Assembly (NCBI GenBank): GCA_018267655.1
Contig: JAFDYB010000041.1
Coordinates: forward strand, 1-64,000
Direction of reading: 5' to 3'
Length of the DNA stretch: 64,000 nucleotides
Origin: Bacteroidota bacterium
GTDB taxonomy: Bacteria; Bacteroidota; Bacteroidia; B-17B0; Aurantibacillaceae
The notes beneath the pieces were generated by a model. It saw only the letters and a list, made by a program, of their open reading frames with translations, was not told the origin of the DNA and searched no databases. Numbering within the stretch: position 1 is the stretch's first letter; each line of letters starts with the position of its first letter. Below are positions 38,236-46,546 of this stretch, piece by piece. The translations under genes were made by a program, and so were the position numbers.

Positions 38236-38463
38236 TTAGGCTATTGAATCTACAATTATATATGCAGCCTCGTCTTTCCTTAAACTAAGCTCAAAGCCTG
38301 ATATGGTGATGGCTAAAGGGCAGCCTAAAGGAGCTGTTTTACTTAATTGCACTTTTTCGCCGGGCACACAGCCTAAATCAATTAGTTTTCGCTCTAAACT
38401 TTGCTCTGTTATTTGATTTATAACTGCTTTCTCGCCTTGTTTTAGTTGGGCTAAAGTTTTCAT
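38236..38463 (-). CDS. feoA: Ferrous iron transport protein A
   Basis: 75 residues from the ATG at 38463. A longer reading from 38490 adds nine residues, but they would overlap the candidate promoter box, so the shorter start is preferred. It is a small SH3-like domain that assists FeoB on the cytoplasmic side. Family marks are LIDLGCVPGEKVQLSKTAPLGCPLAI and the end LSLRKDEAAYIIVD. It is the first gene of feoAB. Confidence 0.92.
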   Translation of the reverse strand: MKTLAQLKQGEKAVINQITEQSLERKLIDLGCVPGEKVQLSKTAPLGCPLAITISGFELSLRKDEAAYIIVDSIA

Positions 38464-38470
38464 AGTGTTA

Positions 38471-38478
38471 CAAAAGTA
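38471..38478 (-). promoter_or_regulatory. feoA -7 promoter box (TACTTTTG)
   Basis: Read on the minus strand as TACTTTTG, an exact TAnnTTTG match, 7 bases before the ATG at 38463. The inverted repeat at 38499-38520 begins 20 bases upstream, over the expected -33 region, where a bound repressor would block RNA polymerase. Confidence 0.5.
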
Positions 38479-38498
38479 CAGTAATTTCAAATTTTAAC

Positions 38499-38520
38499 AT
38501 ATACCCTAAAAAGGGTATAT
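38499..38520. promoter_or_regulatory. Perfect 9-bp inverted repeat, candidate operator between feoAB and the ECF sigma operon
   Basis: Arms ATATACCCT and AGGGTATAT flank AAAA. The genes on either side are divergent, so this cannot be a shared terminator. It lies 36 bases from the feoA ATG and 60 from the GTG of the sigma-factor gene. Fe2+ uptake genes are normally controlled by Fur- or DtxR-type repressors; this sequence is not a recognisable Fur box, so the binding protein is unknown. Confidence 0.6.
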
Positions 38521-38579
38521 ATTTTTATAACTCCGCAAGTTTTTGAAAATTAATTTGTCAAATTAGCAGTTATTTAATT

Positions 38580-39137
38580 GTGAATAATAAAGATCTTATA
38601 AATAAGCTTTTAGGCGATAATAATGAAACTATAGAAAGCTTTATTCAAAACAATTATGAAAAAATTTTTCGTGTATGCATAGGTTTTGTTGACACAAAGG
38701 AAAATGCGGAAGATCTTACACAAGAAGTATTTGCTGAATTTTTAATCTCTATAAATAGTTTTAGGCAAGAGGCCTTATTGAGTACCTGGCTATACCGCAT
38801 TGCAATAAATAAATCGCTTAATTTTATAAAAAAACAAAAACGCGTAGCTGCTTATCATCAATTTTTAAACACTTTAACTTTAAACCAAGTTAAAAGCACT
38901 GATATTCCTAATCAAATTGAACAAAAAGAACTGAACAATCTATTGCAAACAGCTATAAACAAACTCCCGGAAAATCAAAAAATTGCATACACACTTGCCA
39001 ATCACAATGAATTAAGTTATGCAGATATAGCCAAAATCATGAATCTTAGCATCTCATCTATCGAATCATTATTATTTAGAGCTAAACAAAACTTGAAAAA
39101 AATGTTAATTACTTACTATGAAAAAAATTATAAATAA
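38580..39137 (+). CDS. ECF-type RNA polymerase sigma factor
   Basis: 185 residues from GTG 38580. Region 2 spans about 25-90 (FRVCIGFVDTKENAEDLTQEVFAEFL, FRQEALLSTWLYRIAINKSLNFIKKQKR), and region 4 about 120-180 with a helix-turn-helix (ELSYADIAKIMNLSISSIESLLFRAKQNLKK). It lacks region 3, as ECF factors do. It heads a four-gene operon with a membrane anti-sigma-like protein, a Spy/CpxP-like protein and an outer-membrane barrel, so it probably responds to envelope stress or a metal or redox cue and drives these genes. No -33/-7 box of the housekeeping type is clear, which fits autoregulation. Confidence 0.92.
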   Translation: MNNKDLINKLLGDNNETIESFIQNNYEKIFRVCIGFVDTKENAEDLTQEVFAEFLISINSFRQEALLSTWLYRIAINKSLNFIKKQKRVAAYHQFLNTLTLNQVKSTDIPNQIEQKELNNLLQTAINKLPENQKIAYTLANHNELSYADIAKIMNLSISSIESLLFRAKQNLKKMLITYYEKNYK

Positions 39138-39180
39138 ACCGCAAGTTTTAACCAATGTAATTGTCAAATAAAAGATATAT

Positions 39181-39600
39181 ATGGAATGTAAAAAATATAG
39201 AGAAGTGATAATATCGAAAATGCTTTTTGATGATTTTAACAGCATTGACAAGGCTGTAATTGCGCATAATTGTGATAGTTGTAAACAATTTGTCGAAATT
39301 ATTACTCAAAACTTAAAAACGCTTGAGCAAAAAAAGCAATTACTTCCTGATGAATATCTTTCTTCAAAAATTTACTACCATATCGAGAAAAAAATAAATC
39401 AAAAAAACTATAATTACTCTTTTTCAAACCAATTAATTACTGCAGGCTTAGTTGTATTAATAGCTTTAACTATAGGTTTTGGGGTACTAAATTTATTAAA
39501 TGACAATACTCTATCAAAAACAAGTGCTGAAATAATTAATAACGAAGCTCAAAGTGACAATAACTTAACTGAAAATTTAATATTAACACTAAACGAATAA
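39181..39600 (+). CDS. Membrane anti-sigma-factor-like protein
   Basis: 139 residues. The N-terminal cytoplasmic part (1-83) carries H29-N-C31-D-S-C34, a shortened form of the Hx3Cx2C zinc motif of ZAS anti-sigma domains. A single membrane segment follows at about 85-106 (LITAGLVVLIALTIGFGVLNLL), then a short Asn/Glu-rich periplasmic tail of 33 residues. The position directly after the ECF sigma gene, 43 bases downstream, supports the anti-sigma role. The family assignment rests on context, the Cys motif and topology rather than clear homology. Confidence 0.65.
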   Translation: MECKKYREVIISKMLFDDFNSIDKAVIAHNCDSCKQFVEIITQNLKTLEQKKQLLPDEYLSSKIYYHIEKKINQKNYNYSFSNQLITAGLVVLIALTIGFGVLNLLNDNTLSKTSAEIINNEAQSDNNLTENLILTLNE

Positions 39601-39604
39601 ACAA

Positions 39605-40129
39605 ATGAATTTCTTTTTAAAACAAAAAATATGGTTTTTTATCGCATTATTTTTTATCACTTTAAACATAGTGCTTTTGTTTTTTTTATTCTTTAATAAG
39701 CATCGCTTTGGCAAAAGAGAGCATAGCCAATTTTCCTTTGAGCATCGTTTTCAAAAAGACGGAGAAAAAAAAATGAGGCATTTATTTTTCAATCAAATAA
39801 TTACTGATTCGCTTAATTTTTCGAACAAACAAAAAGAAGACGCCTTAGCAATTAATACAAAATATAATGCTTTAAAAGATAGTTTAATGCATTTAAGCGA
39901 ACAAAATAAAGACAGGCTAACTACACTGATTTATGCTCAAAATCCTAACAAACAGTCTATTGATTCTGTTTCAAAACAAATTGCTGTTATTAGTGAGCAA
40001 TTTAATGTTATACGTTTAATGCACATTACTGAAATAAGAAAAATATGCTCACTTGAACAAAACACAAAAATTACTCAATTACTCACCAATTTTAATAGTA
40101 ACAGAAAATTTCATAAAAGAAGAGATTAA
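39605..40129 (+). CDS. Spy/CpxP-like periplasmic protein with membrane anchor
   Basis: 174 residues. One N-terminal membrane segment (about 9-30), then a helical, highly charged domain in the periplasm with the usual sequence of amphipathic helices: ITDSLNFSNKQKEDALAINT, then DSLMHLSEQNKDRLTTLI, then LMHITEIRKICSLEQNTKITQLL. This resembles the heavy-metal-resistance/Spy-like family, which senses metals or acts as a chaperone. It starts 4 bases after the anti-sigma stop, so it belongs to that operon. In such operons this protein is often the sensing or negative-feedback part. Confidence 0.65.
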   Translation: MNFFLKQKIWFFIALFFITLNIVLLFFLFFNKHRFGKREHSQFSFEHRFQKDGEKKMRHLFFNQIITDSLNFSNKQKEDALAINTKYNALKDSLMHLSEQNKDRLTTLIYAQNPNKQSIDSVSKQIAVISEQFNVIRLMHITEIRKICSLEQNTKITQLLTNFNSNRKFHKRRD

Positions 40130-40159
40130 TTTTTATTATTAAACCCCCCATAAGCTATT

Positions 40160-43045
40160 ATGAAAAAAATATTGCTGTTTTTATTCTTACTTTTTTTTAC
40201 AAATAAAATTTTATCTCAAACATCAATATTTGGTAAAGTTATTGATGCTGATAAAACACCAATACCTGGTGTAATTGTTATTGCACATTCACTCGATTCT
40301 TTAACTAATTTAAACACTATTACAGATAGCCTAGGTAAATTTAAATTGCAACTTATTTCTAATAAAAAATACAAACTATCATTTAATTATGTAGGTTTTA
40401 AAACTATTACAAAAAACATTGAGGTAGCGTTTAAACCATTAAATATTGGCACGATAAACATGGCCGATGGCGCCAATCAATTAAAAGAAGTTGAAGTTAA
40501 AATTGTTCAAGAAAGAGGAAAACAAAAAGAAGATACTACTCAGTTTAACGCCAATGCATTTAAAACACACCCCGATGCAACTACTGAAGATTTAATAAAA
40601 AAAATGCCCGGCATAACTTCAGATAATAATGGCGTTAAAGTAAATGGTGAGCAAGTACAAAAGGTATTAGTTGATGGTAAACCCTTTTTTGGAGACGATC
40701 CTAATGCTGCTCTTAAAAATTTACCCGCCGAAGTAGTTGATAAAATTGAAGTTTTTGATAAGCTAAGTAACCAAGCTCAATTTACAGGATTTACTGATGA
40801 TAATACCCAAAAGACTATTAACATTGTTACGCGTAAAGATAAAAATCAAGGGCAATTTGGTAAAGTTTTTGGCGGATTAGGTGCCGATTATTTTGCACCA
40901 AACAACTTACGGTACAATAATGGTTTCACCTTAAATAGTTTTAAAAACAAACAACGTATTACCTTGCTTTATATAGGCAATAATATTAATCAACAAAATT
41001 TTAGTATCTCTGATATTACCGGAGCAATTGGAAACAGTGGCGGGCAAGGAGGCATGGGTGGTCCTCCCGGTGGAGGATCCGGAGGTCCTCCGGGTATGTT
41101 TGGAGGTGTAGGTAATTTACTAACCGCACCTCAAAATGGCATTACAGCTACACAATCAGGCGGATTAAATTATAGCGACGAATGGGGAAAAAAAACTCAA
41201 ATTACAGGTTCATATTTTTTTAATTCAACAAATAATTCAAACATTTCAACCTTAGATAGAAACTATTTTGCTCAAAATGGATTAATCTATAATCAAAGCA
41301 ATAATAACTCCACTAACAATCTAAACCATCGCATAAATTTACAAATAGAACACACCATCGACTCATCTAATAAAATTATTTTAACCCCAAGTTTTAATTA
41401 TCAAAATAACCTGGCCAATACTAATATGCTTACTTCAAACACTTTAAACGGAAGTATAAATTTAAGTAAAAGCTCTACTAATTCAAGCATCACAAATGCA
41501 GGCTACGATTTTAATAATAGCTTGTTGTACATGCATAACTTTAAAAGAAAAGGAAGAACTTTTTCAATTAACATTGCAACGTTACTAAGTGAGCGTAATA
41601 ATTTTGGGACATACTTTTCGCTTAATCAACCCGGATTTGGCAACCCCACTTTATTAAATCAAAAATACACTACATACAGCCATACTCAAAAAATAAACCC
41701 TAGTATAAGCTATACAGAACCTATTGGAAAAAATTCTCAAATTCAATTAAACTATAGCCCTTCGTACACCAAGGGAAACTCTGATAAAACAACTAATAGT
41801 TATGACTCAGTAAGTAAAATTTATAACGATTTTAATCAATCTCTTTCAAATAAATACGATAATTTATATGAAACGCAACGCGGCGGGATAACATACCGAT
41901 TTCAAAATAAAAAATTAAATTTTAATGTTGGTAGCGATGCACAGCAAGCAAGTTTAAGCGGCTCGCAAATCTATCCTGATAGTTTTAAAATAAATCAAAG
42001 TTTTTTTAATGTACTCCCCAATGCACGCTTAAATTATAAATTTAATAAAAGCACAAATCTTAGAATGTATTATCGAACATCAACCACAGTACCATCTCTA
42101 ACTCAATTGCAAAACGTACTCGATTTAAGCAACCCATTGCAAATTAAAACCGGTAACCCTCAATTAAAACAAACCTTCGAAAACAATTTTACAATCAGGT
42201 TTGGGGGCTTTAACAGCGTTACATCAAAAAACATCATGTTTGTTTTAAGGGGCAATTACACAAACAATTACATTACTTCAACAAATTATTTATTGCGTCA
42301 CGATACTTTTATAAATAATTTTAAAGTTACGCGAGGCTCGCAGATAAACTCGTATGTTAACCTATCTAATTATTATACAGCAAGTGCCTTTGCAGTTTAT
42401 GGTTTTCCGTTAAAATCTATAAAAAGTAATATTAATTTTAACGGAGGGGTTAGCCTTACCAGTAGCCCCTCAATGATTAACAGCATGCTAAACACATCAA
42501 ATAATTTAAGCTATAACGGAGGTATATTTTTAGGGAGTAATATTAGTAAAAATATTGATTTTTCAATTGCGTACAATGCAGGCTATACCGAAGTAAAAAA
42601 TACGCTACAGGCACAAACGAACAACAACTATTATACACATACAGCCACCGCTCGTTTAAATTGGATTTTTTGGAAAGGCATTGTAATTAACACAGATGTA
42701 ACTAACACCTTGTACCAAGGATTAACGCAAAACTTTAGTCAAAATTATTTTTTATGGAATGCTTATATTGGTTACAAATTTTTAAAGAAACAAAATTTGG
42801 AAGCAAAAATAAGTGCTTATGACATATTGAACCAAAATAGAAGTATAGGGCGAAACATAATGGCTAATTATACCGAAGATTATAAAACAACCGTTTTAAA
42901 TCGTTATTTTTTATTTACACTCACTTATACTTTGCGAAATTTTAAAGGCTCTCCACCACCTGCCGAGTCGGATAATATGAACAGAGGATTTATGCCTCCC
43001 CCGAGTGGATATCCACAAGGAGTGCCACCAATGCGCCAACATTAA
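40160..43045 (+). CDS. TonB-receptor-like outer-membrane beta-barrel protein with Gly/Pro/Met-rich segments
   Basis: 961 residues with a signal peptide (MKKILLFLFLLFFTNKILSQ). Carboxypeptidase-regulatory-like domain about 21-110 (SIFGKVIDADKTPIPGVIVI), plug-like region about 125-230 (DATTEDLIKKMPGITSDNNG, EVVDKIEVFDKLSNQAQFTGF), then a barrel of the outer-membrane beta-barrel family PF14905. A loop at about 293-317 is Gly/Pro/Met-rich, and the C-terminal 30 residues are Pro/Met-rich (GFMPPPSGYPQGVPPMRQH). Met-rich segments can bind Cu(I) or similar soft metals; here this is inference. It is the last and largest gene of the ECF operon, 30 bases after the Spy-like gene, and is therefore the likely main output of the sigma factor. 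Confidence 0.82.
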   Translation: MKKILLFLFLLFFTNKILSQTSIFGKVIDADKTPIPGVIVIAHSLDSLTNLNTITDSLGKFKLQLISNKKYKLSFNYVGFKTITKNIEVAFKPLNIGTINMADGANQLKEVEVKIVQERGKQKEDTTQFNANAFKTHPDATTEDLIKKMPGITSDNNGVKVNGEQVQKVLVDGKPFFGDDPNAALKNLPAEVVDKIEVFDKLSNQAQFTGFTDDNTQKTINIVTRKDKNQGQFGKVFGGLGADYFAPNNLRYNNGFTLNSFKNKQRITLLYIGNNINQQNFSISDITGAIGNSGGQGGMGGPPGGGSGGPPGMFGGVGNLLTAPQNGITATQSGGLNYSDEWGKKTQITGSYFFNSTNNSNISTLDRNYFAQNGLIYNQSNNNSTNNLNHRINLQIEHTIDSSNKIILTPSFNYQNNLANTNMLTSNTLNGSINLSKSSTNSSITNAGYDFNNSLLYMHNFKRKGRTFSINIATLLSERNNFGTYFSLNQPGFGNPTLLNQKYTTYSHTQKINPSISYTEPIGKNSQIQLNYSPSYTKGNSDKTTNSYDSVSKIYNDFNQSLSNKYDNLYETQRGGITYRFQNKKLNFNVGSDAQQASLSGSQIYPDSFKINQSFFNVLPNARLNYKFNKSTNLRMYYRTSTTVPSLTQLQNVLDLSNPLQIKTGNPQLKQTFENNFTIRFGGFNSVTSKNIMFVLRGNYTNNYITSTNYLLRHDTFINNFKVTRGSQINSYVNLSNYYTASAFAVYGFPLKSIKSNINFNGGVSLTSSPSMINSMLNTSNNLSYNGGIFLGSNISKNIDFSIAYNAGYTEVKNTLQAQTNNNYYTHTATARLNWIFWKGIVINTDVTNTLYQGLTQNFSQNYFLWNAYIGYKFLKKQNLEAKISAYDILNQNRSIGRNIMANYTEDYKTTVLNRYFLFTLTYTLRNFKGSPPPAESDNMNRGFMPPPSGYPQGVPPMRQH

Positions 43046-43081
43046 AGTTTGTAAAAAGTTTAATTATTTAAACCATAATAC

Positions 43082-43089
43082 TACTTTTG
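43082..43089 (+). promoter_or_regulatory. -7 promoter box (TACTTTTG) for lhgO
   Basis: Exact TAnnTTTG match 13 bases before the ATG at 43103, giving a leader of a few bases. A TTTG at 43048-43051 is too far upstream to be a proper -33 element. Confidence 0.45.
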
Positions 43090-43102
43090 TAAGCATATTT
43101 TT

Positions 43103-44320
43103 ATGGAAAATAATTTTGATATTATCATTGTAGGTGGCGGCATTGTAGGTTTAGCTACTGCATATAAGTTAACCCTACAACACCCAACTAAAAAAATAGC
43201 AGTTTTAGAAAAAGAAAATAAACTTGCCGCGCATCAAACTTCGCATAATAGTGGCGTGATACACAGTGGTATATACTATAAACCCGGTTCTTATAAGGCT
43301 ATAAATTGTGTGAAAGGCCGCCACGAATTAGTTGCATTTGCAAAAGAATACAAAATTGAACACGATATTTGCGGAAAAATAATAGTTGCCACGCACGAGA
43401 GTGAATTGGCACATCTTCAAAAGGTATATAACAACGGAATTGCTAACGGGGTTGAGGACATTGAAATAATTGATCCCGATAAAATTAAAGAAATTGAGCC
43501 ACATTGCACTGGTATAAAAGCATTAAGGGTAGGTTGCACAGGTATTATCGACTATTCAGACGTATCAGAAAAATATGCCGAATTAATTGTAGCAAAATCG
43601 CCGCAAAACAAAGTTTTAACCAATCAAAAAGTTGTTGCATTCGAAAAGGGTGAACAGCAAACTACCGTTATTACTACAACACAGCGTTTTACTGCAAAAC
43701 ATATAATTACAACATCTGGTATCCAAGCTGATAGAATGGCTAAACTTGAAGGCTCTAAGTCTGATGCTGCAATATTAGGTTTTAGAGGAGACTACTACGA
43801 CTTAACTGAAAAAGGAATTAGCAAAGTAAAGCATTTAATTTACCCTGTGCCTAACCCTAAATTCCCGTTTTTAGGGGTTCACTTTACACGAATGATTAAA
43901 GGTGGCGTTGAGTGTGGACCTAATGCAGTTTTTGTGTTTGATAGAGAGGGCTATAGTCGAACATCATTTAGCTTTAAAGATACGGCCGAAGCTCTTGCAT
44001 TTAAAGGAACCTGGAGATTTTTTAAAAAACATTGGCGTTTTGGTTTAGATGAATACCGAGGAGCATTTAGTAAAACATATTTTTTAAAACGTTTACGAAA
44101 ATTAATTCCCGATTTACAAATGGAGGATATCGTATCAGCTCGCTGTGGCATTAGAGCTATGGCTACAGGTGCTGAAGGCGAAATGCTCGACGATTTTAAA
44201 ATCGAAAAAAAGGGAAATGCCATGCATGTAATTAATAGTCCTAGCCCGGCAGCAACTGCAAGCTTAGCTTACGGAGGCGAAATTGCAAACATGGCAACTG
44301 AATATTTTAATTTGAAATAA
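43103..44320 (+). CDS. lhgO: L-2-hydroxyglutarate oxidase
   Basis: 405 residues, DAO-family flavoprotein. It oxidises L-2-hydroxyglutarate to 2-oxoglutarate, a metabolite-repair step. FAD-binding motif near the N-terminus (DIIIVGGGIVGLATAYKL), then the LhgO-specific HQTSHNSGVIHSGIYYKPGSYKA, and a C-terminal region with DIVSARCGIRAMATG and INSPSPAATASLAYG. Length and motifs fit LhgO rather than glycerol-3-phosphate or sarcosine oxidases. It stands alone between the ECF operon and the GH44 gene, with its own promoter box. Confidence 0.92.
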   Translation: MENNFDIIIVGGGIVGLATAYKLTLQHPTKKIAVLEKENKLAAHQTSHNSGVIHSGIYYKPGSYKAINCVKGRHELVAFAKEYKIEHDICGKIIVATHESELAHLQKVYNNGIANGVEDIEIIDPDKIKEIEPHCTGIKALRVGCTGIIDYSDVSEKYAELIVAKSPQNKVLTNQKVVAFEKGEQQTTVITTTQRFTAKHIITTSGIQADRMAKLEGSKSDAAILGFRGDYYDLTEKGISKVKHLIYPVPNPKFPFLGVHFTRMIKGGVECGPNAVFVFDREGYSRTSFSFKDTAEALAFKGTWRFFKKHWRFGLDEYRGAFSKTYFLKRLRKLIPDLQMEDIVSARCGIRAMATGAEGEMLDDFKIEKKGNAMHVINSPSPAATASLAYGGEIANMATEYFNLK

Positions 44321-44396
44321 TTTTTACAATCTCTCTTTCGCAATTTTATTCATTAAAATTTGTACTCAGTTATAATGCATTTTAAAAGTATTTACT

Positions 44397-44423
44397 TATT
44401 TTTGAATAACGTGAGTATTTTTG
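44397..44423 (+). promoter_or_regulatory. Two tandem -7-like boxes (TATTTTTG) upstream of the GH44 gene
   Basis: TATTTTTG occurs at 44397-44404 and again at 44416-44423, 19 bases apart start to start. Both match TAnnTTTG. The downstream copy is 16 bases before the ATG at 44440. Two start sites are possible. Confidence 0.4.
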
Positions 44424-44439
44424 TATTTAAAAAAAATAA

Positions 44440-46452
44440 ATGAAAAAATTATTACTTCTTATATTAGGCAGTAGTTCTTTTGCAAATGCACAAGTAACAA
44501 TGACTGTCAATACAAGTGCTTCGGCACAAAAAACAATTAGTCCATACATATATGGTCTTAACGGCTATGTGTATGATAATCAATGGACGGGGCCATGGGC
44601 TACAGGTTTATCAAATCATGGTGGTTTGGCAAATTTACTTAGTTTAAATATTACAAGTTGGCGCTTAGGGGGAAACGCTACAACCGCCTATAATTGGGAA
44701 AATGGCGCAAATAATGCAGGCGTTGATGATTCACATAAAAACAGCTCATTTCAAAGTTATATTGTATCTGGCCAAACGCCAGCACCGGCACCGACATATT
44801 ACACACCTGCACGCGCAGCAGTACTAACACATAGTAACGCCTTAAGTTTAAATGCTGTGTCGCTAATACAATTACCAATGGCGGGGTATGTGGGTGCAGA
44901 TGTTTTAAATACCGTATGCGGTACGCCTACAGCTACACCAAGTCGATGGATACAAGTTGTGAATACTAAAACAACGGCATTAAGTTTAGCGCCAACATTA
45001 ACTGATAACGTAATGTATGTTGATGAAGAAATTAATTTTTTAAAAAATCAATTTGGATCTGCCTCTACAGCTAATGGAATAAAATTTTATCAGACCGATA
45101 ATGAAGTTGGTTTATGGTCGTTATATAAAGTAGGCGGGGGAGTAGATGGCACGCACTCTGTAATGCATCCTGCATTTACAACTTGTAACGAAGTAATTAA
45201 TAAAACTTACGCATTAGCTAAAACAATTAAACAACAAGATCCCGCCGCAAAAGTATTTAGTAGTGGCAGATGGGGTTACGCCGAAGCATACAGTTTATGG
45301 AATGTTTGGGACGCGGGGCCACATCAGCCAAGCGATTGGGCTACTTTTAATGTTGAGCCTTATAAAACAAATGGCACGGGAGTTGCGAAAAAATATAACA
45401 GAATGACTTGGCAAAATGCATTTTTAGCAAACATGAAGCAAAAGGAAATTTTAGATGGTATAAGATATTTAGATGTTTTAGCAATACACTATTATCCCGA
45501 AGGTATTTCTACCAATGCTGATATTATGCAAGCTCCACGAAGTTTATGGGACACTACGTATGTAGAAAACAGTTGGATAACAGCAAACGGTAATGGGTTT
45601 ACCGATGGAGCAGCAATCAATATGCTTCCGCTTACACAAAAGGCAATTAATGATTTTTATCCCGGCACTAAATTAGCTATTACTGAATATGATTTTACAG
45701 GCAGAAACATAATGGAAGGCGCAATTGCTCAAGCTGATGCTCTAGGCATTTTTGCTAAATGCGATGTTTATTGGGCTACCTATTTTGGTATTGCAGATAG
45801 TTATATAGGTTCGGGCTTTAGGCTGTTTAGAAACTACGACGGTGCAAATAACAAGTTTGGTAATTTGTTAATGCCATCAAGTACAAGTAACAACGCATTA
45901 ACTTCAATTTATGCCTCAGTCGATAATACTAACCCAAACCTAATGCACGTTGTTCTTTTAAACAAAGGTGTAACTACCACTACAGCTAATATTAATTTTG
46001 CAGGAACAACAAATTATAATAGTATTATTTCGGCTTATGGTTTAACCGAAGCAGATGCAAGTACAGCAATAACTGCAAAGCCGGCTATTAACGCATTAAC
46101 AAGCAGTACTTTAATTGTAGCGAATAATTTAAGTTATGTAATGCAACCAAAAAGTATGTATCATTTACTTGTTAATACTACAACAGTAACAGCACTAATT
46201 CAAAATAACCAAGAAGAGTTGTTTGCCAAAGTTTTTCCTAACCCCGTTTCAAGTAGCTTGCAAATAAGCACAAATTTAAATTTACAAAGCGTAAGTTTAC
46301 TCGAAACTTCAGGCAAGCTTGTATTGCAAAAATTAAACTGTAACGCAAAGAGCCTTACGCTAGATATAAGTACTATGCAAAAGGGGCTTTACATTTTAAA
46401 CTGCAAGAGTTCCGACGGTAAAGAGCTAAATAAAAAAATTGTAATTGAATAG
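44440..46452 (+). CDS. Secreted family 44 glycoside hydrolase with T9SS type A sorting domain
   Basis: 670 residues with a signal peptide (MKKLLLLILGSSSFANAQ). The GH44 start is recognisable (TISPYIYGLNGYVYDNQW, then SWRLGGNATTAYNWENGANNAG). The expected acid/base glutamate is E222 (YQTDNEVGLW) and the nucleophile E416 (KLAITEYDFTG). GH44 enzymes are endo-beta-1,4-glucanases or xyloglucanases. The last 75 residues form a type A sorting domain (FAKVFPNPVSSSLQIS and a C-terminal KKIVIE). It should therefore be exported by T9SS to act on plant-type polysaccharides outside the cell. It has no polysaccharide-utilisation neighbours such as SusCD. Confidence 0.88.
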   Translation: MKKLLLLILGSSSFANAQVTMTVNTSASAQKTISPYIYGLNGYVYDNQWTGPWATGLSNHGGLANLLSLNITSWRLGGNATTAYNWENGANNAGVDDSHKNSSFQSYIVSGQTPAPAPTYYTPARAAVLTHSNALSLNAVSLIQLPMAGYVGADVLNTVCGTPTATPSRWIQVVNTKTTALSLAPTLTDNVMYVDEEINFLKNQFGSASTANGIKFYQTDNEVGLWSLYKVGGGVDGTHSVMHPAFTTCNEVINKTYALAKTIKQQDPAAKVFSSGRWGYAEAYSLWNVWDAGPHQPSDWATFNVEPYKTNGTGVAKKYNRMTWQNAFLANMKQKEILDGIRYLDVLAIHYYPEGISTNADIMQAPRSLWDTTYVENSWITANGNGFTDGAAINMLPLTQKAINDFYPGTKLAITEYDFTGRNIMEGAIAQADALGIFAKCDVYWATYFGIADSYIGSGFRLFRNYDGANNKFGNLLMPSSTSNNALTSIYASVDNTNPNLMHVVLLNKGVTTTTANINFAGTTNYNSIISAYGLTEADASTAITAKPAINALTSSTLIVANNLSYVMQPKSMYHLLVNTTTVTALIQNNQEELFAKVFPNPVSSSLQISTNLNLQSVSLLETSGKLVLQKLNCNAKSLTLDISTMQKGLYILNCKSSDGKELNKKIVIE

Positions 46453-46546
46453 AACCCCGTTTTACTTTTATTGCATAAACTGTTGGGATAAATTATTTGT
46501 TTTAATTTTTACTAAAATTAATTGATTAAGATTAACTTTATCCCCT

